DNA of 64,000 nucleotides, taken from positions 248,001 to 312,000 of the forward strand of contig LLEY01000018.1 of assembly GCA_001414485.1 (NCBI GenBank), in the 5' to 3' direction. The DNA is from Calycina herbarum. Lineage: Eukaryota; Ascomycota; Leotiomycetes; Helotiales; Pezizellaceae. Positions within the stretch are counted from its first letter, which is position 1, and each line of letters starts with the position of its first letter. Shown here in pieces: positions 10,931 to 21,093 of this stretch. The translations under genes were made by a program, and so were the position numbers. A model generated the notes under the pieces. It worked only from the letters and a program-made list of their open reading frames with translations, was not told where the DNA came from and made no database searches.

Positions 10931-12529
10931 ATGGCTAGCAACACCACGGAAGAACCAAAGCCAGATGGCAAGGCCTTTGACGACTTTTTCGACAGCATCG
11001 GGAATAAAGCAGAGAAGCTTACAAGCCACGAAACAGTCGCCAATGGTGTTGACTCAACACATACAGCACAACCACAGGAGGACCAGAGAATCGTCGACGA
11101 GATTGAAAGTTTGTGTATGAATTGTCGAGAAAATGTACGTCCTCTACAACCCCGGATACAGTGGCAATACTAACAGGTAGAACAGGGCATTACCAGACTC
11201 CTCCTCACTCGAATCCCCTTTTTCCGCGAAATCATAATCATGTCCTTCTACTGTCCACACTGCAACTTCAAAAATTCACAAATCCAATCTGCCGGCGAAA
11301 TCCAGCAGAAAGGTTCGCGATTCGAACTTCGTCTTACCACTCCTGAGGACTTTGCACGTTCGATAGTCAAATCCGATACCTGCGTTGCGAAATTCATCGA
11401 GCTAGATATCGAGGTTCCAGCTGGGAGAGGGCAGATGACAAATGTTGAAGGATTATTGTCAATGATAATGGAAGATTTGGAAATGCAGCAGCCCCAGAGA
11501 AAGGAACAGGTTCCGGAGGTCTGGGCGAAGATTGAGGAGATCCTTGCAAAGGGAAGGAAAATGATTTCTGGAGAGAGCTTCCCATTTCGAGTATCGCTTG
11601 ATGATCCAGCGGGGAACTCGTGGATTGAACCAGATCAGAAGGATGGTGTGGGGAAATGGAATAAAGTCGAATACGCACGAACACCAGAACAAAACGAAGA
11701 ACTTGGTCTTGGTGGCAACGACGAGGAGGAGAACAAGGATGAAACCGAAGACAAACCCCACGTTGTCGGACAACCATCATTATCGACTTTCGAGGACGAC
11801 GACGTAGTTGTGAACGAGGTCTACTCTTTTCCAGCCGCATGCCCAGGATGCGCACGCCACTGCGTTACACACATGAAAATGGTTGAAATCCCCCATTTCA
11901 AACAAGTAATCATCATGAGCACCGTCTGCGAATTATGCGGCTACCGCTCAAACGAAGTCAAAACCGGCGGAGCAATCCCAGCAAAGGGCAAGAAAATAAC
12001 CCTCAAAGTTGAAAACTCCACCGATTTAGCAAGAGATATCCTGAAATCCGAGTCCTGCGCCCTCGAATGTCCGGAATTATCTCTATCCGTTAACCCAGGC
12101 ACTCTCGGCGGGAGATTCACAACCGTCGAAGGTCTGTTAACTAATATCCGCGATGATTTGAAGGCGCAGATCTTTGATATTGGGGATGAGAGTGGGGCTG
12201 GTGGAGATTCTTTACCTTCGGAGACGAAGGCTAATTGGAAGAAATTCTTTGATGGGATTGATGAGGCTATTAGGGGAGAGCGAAAATTTACTGTTATTCT
12301 TGCTGATCCTTTGGCCGGAAGTTATGTTCAGAATCTTTTCCTTCCTGAGAAGGATCCGCAGATTGAGGAGGTGGAGTATGATAGAACCGAGGAAGAAGAA
12401 GAGGATCTTGGGCTGGCGGATATGGTTGTAGAGGGGTATGAGGAGGCGGAGGCGAAGAGGGTGAAAGATGAGAAGGATGAGAAGGCTGCGGAGATAGAAG
12501 AGGGGAAGGTGGAGGTTAGTAATGGTTGA
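10931..12529 (+). CDS. ZPR1: zinc finger protein ZPR1
   Basis: ZPR1 is an essential eukaryotic protein that binds translation factor eEF1A (in yeast it acts as its folding chaperone) and shuttles to the nucleus in growing cells. Two exons, 10931-11134 and 11186-12529, give 515 residues; the 51-bp intron has an ACTAACAG branch region. The family's duplicated plan is clear. The first C4 finger uses CMNC (62-65) and CPHC (91-94). Its ZPR1 domain contains GRGQMTNVEGLL. The second finger uses CPGC and CELCGYRSNEVK, and its ZPR1 domain contains GGRFTTVEGLL. Both domains end in a DPAGNS/DPLAGS motif. The C-terminal tail is acidic. The length is normal for a fungal ZPR1. Confidence 0.97.
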
Positions 12530-13822
12530 TGAAATTTGGTGATGAAATAGAAAAAAGTTATCCTCTTGCATGTTCTGTTTAATAATTCCCGAGATGGTCA
12601 TTTAAAAACGGTGTTTTGAGTTTATGAGTATTTAACAGCAAGTCTTTGACGTTATGAAGCGCGGAGGATAAAGTAGCGTACTATGGGTTTGGTTTTCTGG
12701 AGCAGGATCCTGCATTAGAGTTTGAGAACTGGCTAGTACGCTCGCAGGTCGACCCAACTCCTTAATACTAACTTGAAGCAGTAACACTTCTTACTTAGTT
12801 GCACATAATTCATTGTTCCTACACGCTCACGTCGTGTTTCACTATACAAAAAGTTTAGAATAATGGGATTTATATATGTAGGGCAAGAGCTGCTTGGCTG
12901 GTAGCATTGATTCAATTTAACCTTGCTTAACTTTCTCTTAACACAGCCCCCAGAGCACACTATTTAATTCGACTTCCTTGTAAATAGCTTCACTTTATTC
13001 CATTTCCCCAACTGCGCAGCAAAATTTAATAAAATAAATGTTTTTACATCTATCACTATAATGAACTTAATTACTATTATAAACAGTCAACTTCGTTTAA
13101 TCTCATTATACTAAGCGTTTTAGGAAGACTAAATAAATTAAAGCTATTTACAGGGATGTCTACTAAGAATTTACCATTCTAGGTGGCTGGGACTTTTTTT
13201 TTATTATCCTAAGAAATAGCAACACAGAATCAAATAAGTAAATAGGTTAGTTAGGTAAAACTCCGGAAATTAGGTCTTTGCCCCGCTCTGCCCATATTTG
13301 AGGCTTGTCTTAGGGTATACCTACTATTCACCGCCACATTGTCGCTTTTATTGTCTACCACACAGGAGTATTCAACTTCAAAGCAAACCATCACATCATA
13401 TCAGTTATTAGTCTTTGATTTTCAGTATGTTGGATCAATCAAATATTACATTTATTTCCATGATGTGCTGTCCCTGTGTACAGAATCTCGTCACCAACAA
13501 TCATAAACATCCTTAGTGGTTTCCCCCACTAAAAATGCCTAGCAACGAGTGGTGAATCCACCAACAATTCCCATACTAAAACTTCCCACCGAACATTGAA
13601 AACCATATCTTCTTAGCATCAAAGCCATACCTCATACATCATGAAATCGTTGACTCCCCCAGAAATACCCACGCAGAACAATGTCAATTGAGCAACCGGC
13701 TTATGCAAATGTAAGCAAATAATCGCTCCAAGCCATCATTGTATCATTCCCCAGACCAGGAGACCAAACATTGAAAATAGCAACAAAAATGAAACCCCAA
13801 CGTGTTATTTTTGACACCATCT
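12530..13822. other. AT-rich intergenic region between convergent genes
   Basis: No gene seen. The stretch 12990-13260 is strongly AT-rich. At about 13335-13350 is the sequence CATTGTCGCTTTTA followed by TTGTC, similar to the right end and flank of the MITE-like copy A at 8407, so a diverged half element may lie here. Confidence 0.45.
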
Positions 13823-15383
13823 TTATCTGTATTCGGAAGCGTAGGAGGAGTTGGTCTTGGGAGGTGACTCGGACAACTCATCAACAAAGTCGTTGGGGTC
13901 GTTGAGAGGCTTCAACAGGGTCCATTTCGCAAACTACAGATATTAGATATTGTTATTGAAAAGGAAAAGGCCACCAGAGGGTGTAGGTATTCGTGGCGAA
14001 TCTCAGTATGTGGTTTCCATTGTACGAACAATCTGAGAGATTTGACATGCTGATTATTCGAGGCCAACTCGCATAATATCTTACATTATGCGAAACAGTT
14101 TAGAATAATCAGTAATTCTCTGAGAGAATCTAGTACAAAGTTTCCACTGACCGTCACGAATGGCCACACCCCCTGGTCAAGAGAAAAGTACATACCTTGC
14201 GTCCACCATCGGCTGTAACGATGCTATCTGTTCCTGGGCTCGGCATCTCGAGATACTTGACGCCACCGCTTTCTTTCATGGATTTGGTAAAGGTTCTGCC
14301 GTTAATTTTTGTAGTGCCATGGAAATCTCCTCGCACAATGTACGTTTGTAGCTCCTCCACAATGATTCTTTCCACGTACCAATTGCCATTGTAATTGACA
14401 CGACGAGCTCGCTTTTCTTGCATAAAGCCGGAATTGGAGCCTTCAGCAATGTTTTCAAAGCTTCTCATAGCAAGATGAGAGGTATTTCCTGGAATAGAGG
14501 AAGGGGTGGCCGGTTGTTTAGCAGGTCTGTTGTTTTTGGTGCGAGGCAATGGATTGTCCAAGGTACCGAATCTTCTCTTGTACTCTGCAAGTTGGCGATT
14601 CAAAGAGTCTACCCCGCCTTCTAGATTCAAGACAACATCCTCTACCGCGTCTCTTGCCGTCTTAAATCCCGCCCGTACATGTTCTTCAAAAGTTGAGCAA
14701 ATATCATCTAGACCTGAGAGGGTTTTTGTTGCACTGGCGGAGGGAGGTTCAGCGGACGGAGAGCGGGCAAATAGAGGTGGAGGTTTGCGGCGAGAGGTTC
14801 TGGGTTCTGTAAGAGTGGAATTAGCTTCATTTACCAGCAGAATCCGCCAACTTGGTACTCACCTTCCCTCTTCCCAAAGCCGATATCCGGAGAGCTATCC
14901 TGATCTTCAGCTGGCTCTTCACCAGCCTCATCAACAGGCAAATCAGGCTTGAGAACCTTGGTGAACTTGGACTTGATATATTCCTTGGTCTCTTTGGCTG
15001 ATCCTCTCTCAAACTCTGGCGCGAACTTGATCTGATCAAAGTTGATTTTCTGATTGTAGAATTGGATTTTTGATACCTCATTTGCGTATGGCACATCGAT
15101 CTTGAACAGCACGACAGGAGTACCGGCACCCCGTGTCAATTTGGCATAGATTGGGACCTTGCGGCAATCTTTATGCGTGCCTACTTGGAGTCCTGAGGGC
15201 TCCCACTATAGAAATCAGCAAAAAAATCAAAAGGTGGACAAGGTGAATGCATACGCTGTAGTCTGTGGAGGCCGATGGAGTGCCGAGTTTGGCCTTTTTT
15301 GCAGGGCTCTCAATTTCGACGACCGAATAGTCTGACACTGGGCTCGCAGAGCGAGCGCGGCTCCGACGTTTGTTGGAGGCCAT
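13823..15383 (-). CDS. hypothetical protein, probably nuclear
   Basis: Not recognised. Four exons, 15255-15383, 14863-15205, 14196-14806 and 13823-13933, give 397 residues in one continuous frame. The N-terminus is basic and serine-rich with likely nuclear localisation signals (NKRRSRARS and PAKKAKL). A central segment, about residues 44-150, looks folded (VPIYAKLTRGAGTPVVLFKIDVPYA is its core, given here only as a landmark). A proline- and serine-rich stretch follows, then a possible coiled region (GGVDSLNRQLAEYKRRFG) and a final folded part with NWYVERIIVEELQTYIVRG-like strands. The last intron (13934-14195, 262 bp) is five times longer than its neighbours and contains a small palindromic repeat found again at 54082. 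The last exon ends in SSYASEYR. Introns 1-3 are well supported; the last join rests on frame and splice signals. Confidence 0.72.
14050..14131. repeat. short palindromic repeat in an intron
   Basis: The unit begins CTGATTATTCGAGGCC, passes through CAACTCG and AATATCT, and closes with GAATAATCAG, the reverse complement of its start. A second copy lies at 54082-54140 in a spacer 40 kb away, matching most positions but lacking about 14 bp in the middle. Confidence 0.55.
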
Positions 15384-15765
15384 GTTGTTGTTGTTGTTGA
15401 GAAGGTTTGGAGGAAGTGGTTGCGCAAGAAGAACAGAACCTCAGCAGGAATTGGGCATATACTGGCCCGTGTAGGGCTCCAACCCTAAAGAGTGATGTCA
15501 GTGTAGACCAATGGGGTCTGTGTTGAAGGTGGGGTATATTTTTATCAAAGAGGGAAAGAGCGATGAGTGAATCGCGCCTTCCGCAACCTCAACGAAAGCG
15601 CGTCAGTTTGGAGTAAAAGTAACTGCGAGCCAAAGGGGAGATATCTAAAATGCTTACAATTGGCAATTAGGGCGCATCTTATTTGCTATTGAGAGGTGAT
15701 GTGTATTGCTTGTCATGTGCAAGCGTGCGTTGGTGTTTTTAGAGGAAGCACTGGAATGAATTTTG

Positions 15766-16256
15766 AATTTTATTCAACCTTGGGAAGATACGGTAGTTAA
15801 TAGCGAGTAAGTATCTCTTATGGACTGTATTATCTTAAATGAATAGGAAAATTAAAGCAAAAGATAAAAGTTACTTGAGGAACTTAGAATAATAAGATCT
15901 ACTTTCTCTAATTGCTCTATATTACTATTATAAATTAAATTAATTATCTGAGAAAGTTGGAATAATTTAAGAAACATATGAAACTTACTCAAAGATTACG
16001 CCGAGGTGAATTTTAAATTTGGAGCAAACTTAGAAAGGTATAGGAGTTAACAGCTAGTAAGTGTATCTGATAGATTACAATGATTCAAAAGAATAGAATA
16101 ATTAAATTAAAACATAAAAGTTATCTGAAGTTCTTGGAGTAATAATATTTCCGCTTTCTTAATGTTTAATGTTACTTACGTGAATTAAATTACTTGTTTG
16201 AGAAGATTAGAGTAATTTAATAAAGATATTAGACTTACTGGAAGATCCGAGTAAAT
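15766..16256. repeat. diverged tandem duplication, unit about 245 bp
   Basis: Unit 1 (about 15766-16010) and unit 2 (about 16011-16256) share ordered landmarks: GAATTTTGAATTT/GAATTTTAAATTT, AG(T/G)AGTTAA, a cluster ending ACATAAAAGTTA/AGATAAAAGTTA, AATAATA, AAATTAAATTA and a final GACTTACT/AAACTTACT. Copies differ at many positions. Confidence 0.5.
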
Positions 16257-16340
16257 TGATGTCTACTGTCTGAAAAGGATAAATGTAATAAGAGGTGAAT
16301 TCAAGATGTCCTACTAAAGTCAGGGCCTGGGAGGAGTATC

Positions 16341-16546
16341 CCTTCCAAGTTTGAGATACCTTGAATAAAACGTGTACGATTATACTCTACTTATCGACGA
16401 AAACAGCATTTTAAACGAGTGTATCTACTACAATGAGATAGATATAGCTATCTACATCCACTTCCCAAGCAATTGAACCTCAAAAGTCACCACTTTTACC
16501 CACTTTTCAGTGCACGTTTTATTCAAGGCTTCTCAAACTTGGAAGG
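16341..16546. mobile_element. 206-bp element with 34-bp terminal inverted repeats
   Basis: The left end 16341-16374 starts CCTTCCAAGTTTGAG and finishes AATAAAACGTG. The right end 16513-16546 is its reverse complement with two mismatches. The 138-bp core has no coding frame. The left flank (AGAGGTGAATTC...GGGCCTGGGAGGAGTAT) and right flank (CTCCCAGGTCGCGTGCTA) occur joined at about 17700-17800 without the insert, which acts as a natural empty site. No clear target duplication was found. Superfamily unknown. Confidence 0.65.
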
Positions 16547-19500
16547 ATTTTGTAGGCTCCCAGGTCGCGTGCTACAGCAAGCTAGGAGATTCCAACATCG
16601 CGGCCCTCAGAGAGTAAGACTCTTCATAAGTACTTTCTCGTATCGCAAGTAAAGAAAATTTCAAGTAAACTAAGTCCTAAATAACTGTGCTCTTTCTCTT
16701 CCGGGTTGACTCTCCATGAGTACATTGTCCCATCCGACCCATCGCATCGCAAAGTAAACAAATAAGCGAATTGCAAGTAAACAAAGTCCTAAGTTCCAAG
16801 TCCTCTTCCTTCACTTTGTATTTATTTATCTCCACCGGGATCCCAAGCGTACGAGATATTCTCTTCACTTTGTTCTTCGGATTCGTAACCTACCTAGGTA
16901 AGTTGTAGCTTGCAGGTTGTTCGGCATCGGTTTCGTTGCTCGCGGAAAAGTGGTTTATGCCGCGGCTTGAGGCAAAGCGTGTACCGTGGAAGTAAATGCT
17001 CAGCTTTGGCGAAATGAAGTTTGTAATACGCGAGCGTAAAGTAGCTTTGAAATTGTATAGCGTACAAGCTTAAGTCGGTGGGAGGAAACGTTTGCGAGTA
17101 TCGTAACTCTCCAGAGTATAAAGTCGGTAAGGAGAAGGAACTCTTCTCGGAGTCTCGAGGGTTGGTTTCCTACTTTCTTTCTCTGCAAGCTCAAATTTCC
17201 GGATCATCTCCTTGAACTCCTCTCTAAACTATCAAAAGTTTCTAGCGCTAGCCTTCTTAAACCGATGGAATATATAATCTAAGCTGTCTTCTTCCTTCTC
17301 TCTCTTCGTATATACTGAAATTTGTTACTTTATAAGCCACGTATCCTATCCTGGTTTTGGTTTGAAAGGAGGTTCGGAACAGGTTATTGAATTTTATATA
17401 TACGAGCGAGGGGCTATAATACGAGGTTTCTCGAAGAGCTTAATATAAAGGTTAAAACTTATTATTTCAGCGAAGGAGGTCGGTTTGTCTAAGAAGAGAA
17501 GAAAGAGGGTATAAAGTTCGTCGTTTGCCTACGAAGTTAGAATAACGAAGCAGCGGAAGCGTAAACTACTAGCTGTTTGTAATTAATAACAAATAGTTAG
17601 CAGGAGCGGTGATACCTATTCCAGGCTGATACTAAGATACTAGAGTAAGACGGACCCTGAATTTAGATCTTAAAAAATTACTATCAAATATTAGAAGATA
17701 ATAAGTATAATAAGAGGTGAATTCAAGTTATTCTATCAAAGTAAGGGCCTAGGAGAAGTATATAAAAATTCCCAGGTCACGTGCTATAACAGGCTACTAG
17801 GAGATTCTAGCTTGTTTTATAATATCTATAGAGGTTAGTATCCGGAGTTTATTAGTACTTCTAAAGCTATATAGTAGTAATATCTATACTAGATTTTATA
17901 TTTATAGAAATATCTAGACTAGACTCTCTATTCTATAAAATACTATTTTTTAAAATATATTTTAGAGTTAAAGAACTAAGTTCTAATAGTAGCGCTATAT
18001 ATAGCTTTACTACTACTTACTCTTACGACTTCGCTCTACTCTACTACTACTCTTCCGAAGTACTACTACCTCTATAGCTATTATCTATAGCTTCTTCTCT
18101 GCGACTCCGTTAATTTTATATAAAACCACTCTAATTTTGCCTTAAAACCTGAAAATCACTTCTCTTTTCCTCTAACTTTTAATATTTTTCTAGAAATATT
18201 CTTCTATTTTAAACCTCTCTTAGAACGTTTCAAGAGGGCATGAAAGACCTAGTGAAACGTGTGTCAGATGCCGATCTTCAGATATCTACTACTTTAGTTT
18301 AGCAACGCTACGCTTTTGATCTAATTTTGATCTTCTGATGAATTAGAAGAATAGAGCTTGGTTATCCCATCTGTCTAGAACAATTGAGAATTGACCTACT
18401 TACGCTTGAATTTAATAAGAACTCATCAGAGGTTGAAGTTAGATATACATATTCACCAAACAATCGAGAAGATGAGACGAATGCCCAGGCAGGGGGAAAA
18501 GGAAATAGTGAACTCTATGAGCAAGGAAAAGAAACTCATTGTAGAGGATCGTGGTTTTTACCCGATTAGATAATATTAAGATGTTCTTGAGAAATTAGGT
18601 GATTGAATAGAGTAGATATAAGTGTAGCAGTTTTCAACTTCTTTGTTCAAGTCTCTGTAATTGAAGAAGAATTAAGAGCATTTTCTGAGAATAACTAGGA
18701 GAATAGAACTATAATAATTTAGAATATTATTTTAAACCAATTATTCTAGAAGTCTTGAAAGAAAGACATATAAGCAGAGCTTGAAAAGCTTATCGTTAGC
18801 AATTAGCACGTATCTTATTTGCTATCGAGAGATGATGTGTATTGTCTGTGATATATAAACGTGCGTTGGTCTGTTTAGAGAAAACGCTAGCTGAAGTGGA
18901 TTCGCTGTTTAAGCATAGAAACGTACTAGGAAGGAATTTTGATAAAATATATTATATTAAAACCTTAGAATAATTAAACTCAAACTTGATATTACTCTTG
19001 TAATTTAAATTAATTATTCTAGAAAGTTAGAATAATTAAAATAAACCATATACCTCTATAATAGAGTTGCCTGAACCGAGTATGATGTCCGCGTGACTTC
19101 AGCTAAGATTTCATTCATACTTCATTACCTCGTTCGGCTTCTTCTTTTTCTCTGTCGTTTCTGATTTAACTTGTATAGTAGCCATCGTCCAGGCTCGCGA
19201 TCCCATTTGCCTTATGAAGACATGAATGAAAGAATCCATCGGTGAGCATACACATTCCATCCCCAACGCACGAGTATATTAAGATGTGGAGAGGCATTAT
19301 AAACTAGGTGCTTCTCCTCATGGAAAAGAGACAATCTAAGGTTATTTCTTCTCATCTCAAATTGCTATTCCCGATCAGACAGAGCATGATCTAATTAGTC
19401 GTTGGTTCTCGCAATCCTCGTCATGACCGATGCCCGCAATCTCCTCCTTTTTCAAAACGTCCATACACTTTCTTGTGGCCAAGCGCAAACAATGATGTTC

Positions 19501-20305
19501 ATTTGGATTTCACCTGTCAAAAATTACTAAGGCGATCTTCTCTTTCAATGGAAGATGGTTACTTCATCCAATTTATGCTCAAAGTCTCTCTCAGTAAACT
19601 CGATTTCTTCTCAAAATCAATGCTGGGCTCAACGACTACAACTGGAACGATAAGATCGGATGGAATTGGAGCCGAAGGCTCCACCATTATGCCTCCGTGT
19701 GTTCTGAAAGAAATCTCCCGACTCGAAAGTTTGGGCTCGGGTTGATAGGCTACGAGAGTGGTTTTCACTTACTGAGAAGCGGGTAATGGACTTTCCCAGC
19801 CGAGACCAAAGCATAAGACGAGTGTGTGGCCAATTTGCACTACTCCTTCTACTTATAGGGTCCTGTAAAGATTCCAACGGCTAATAAGCGTCATCATTCC
19901 CTTGGACGTTCTCACTTCTAATAAATAATATATTTCCGAATAAAAGGTTTACAATTTTTGACTAAGCTATCTTTCCGCTCTGTTTATTATACCAACATTT
20001 CCTACTACACGTTTACTCCATAGCTCGTCCGTTAAGCTCAGTTGATCCGTATGCGACTCTCCAAAGAGCAGAAATACATTGACCTTTTTGAGAAACGAGA
20101 TGGAACCCCGCTCTCTTCGCTTATAGGATCCCGCCTTGCCATTAAGTAAACAAGAGCATTCGTGTTCGGCACCCAGAAGTCAATGGACCTTCCAGAGATT
20201 TACCTTCGATAGTTTGCGACCATTTGAATTCACTCTAGATACTTTCAGAGTAGATCTCATGGCTCTTAGAACTGGAACTGGTCCCTAAAACCAACAAGTC
20301 TTGTA

Positions 20306-20520
20306 GTGAACGTTGAATCTCCAATCAAATGTTCCGTCTCATATCAAACGTTGAATCTTTTATCGAACGTTAGCTCTCCTACTAAATATGATGCTTTCTT
20401 GAATGTTACATCTCCTCGGATCGTTTCGTTGAAAGTTATAGCCACCTTCGAACGGTAGGCACTTTTCGAATGCCATAATTCTCGTCCAACGTTATATCTC
20501 CCATTGAATTTTGTGTCTGA
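20306..20520. repeat. degenerate tandem repeat of about 18-20 bp
   Basis: About ten imperfect units resembling AACGTTRNATCTYC follow one another, for example AACGTTGAATCTCC, AACGTTGAATCTTT, AACGTTAGCTCTCC, AATGTTACATCTCC and AACGTTATATCTCC. On the minus strand this gives alternating short hydrophobic strands (TFN.T, TFKK, TFDK), reminiscent of repetitive beta proteins, but no complete gene is visible. Confidence 0.45.
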
Positions 20521-21093
20521 AGCAAGAAACAACTTCCTCGTTCTTCCAAGTAGAATCCGACAATTGAAACGAGATGAGATGACAAAACCGGCAGAAGCCC
20601 CAGAATCGACAGTGAAACAACAATCGATGGCATTTCTTCCATATCATAACCTCAAAAATCAAAAGTCAGAAGAGCCCATCCTCCCTCCTCGGAAGCAAAA
20701 GATTATGGAAAAGTATCACAAGGGAGCGAATACTTCTTCGCAATCCAACAAATCTGCTCTGGCGCCAAAGGCACATTGCATTTCTAGCCCAGCACCCCAA
20801 TGAGCCCGCTATGGAAAGAAGGGAAATCTCCGAAATACAGATGCTCGTTCTCAAAATACTGCCACCGAGAAGCGAGAAAATGTCTTCTATGGAGGAGAGA
20901 AGAGGATTCTGTTGAAAACTTGGAGAATGTGTAGCTCCTCTCAAAGAACACTTCTTTGGTTCTTTCAGATCCAAATGTACCATCAACTTTTCAAATGTAC
21001 CGCATTGTAACGATGATGCTATTCTACACCATGTGCTCGCTAAAGTAACAACAACAAAACAACACCACTATACAACCCCCCACACCTCATCAT

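Larger units (their letters stand above)
15661..19055. repeat. decayed repeat block with distant direct repeats
   Basis: Positions 15661-15752 and 18797-18887 match at roughly four of five bases (landmark ATCTTATTTGCTAT then GATGTGTATTG and GTGCGTTGGT). A further match follows (TTAAATTAATTAT then AGAAAGTT(G/A)GAATAATT) at about 15925-15975 and 18995-19045. Direct repeats about 3.1 kb apart could be the remains of long terminal repeats. No reverse transcriptase or integrase frame survives, so the element class is unknown. Confidence 0.5.
15384..21093. other. gene-poor AT-rich region with decayed repeats
   Basis: About 5.7 kb without a supportable gene. The first 150 bp should be the promoter of the minus-strand gene ending at 13823. 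From 15660 to 19055 the sequence is repeat-derived and very AT-rich, with differences between copies mostly C/T and G/A, as repeat-induced point mutation would give. From 19100 to 21090 base composition returns towards normal, and there are short frames at 19473, 20504 and 20666, but none has a recognisable domain or consistent splicing. Confidence 0.6.

Noticed and set aside
18384..18573. Two 60-codon frames in the AT-rich region
   Set aside because: Overlapping frames of the same charged, low-complexity stretch in a decayed repeat region; no partner exons.
15661..19055. A novel gene or system in the AT-rich block
   Set aside because: Every frame is short and broken, and the block is explained by decayed repeats.
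20504..20986. Opposing frames at 20504 (+) and 20666 (-)
   Set aside because: Neither has a known domain, both overlap the degenerate tandem repeat or its edge, and splice continuations were not found.
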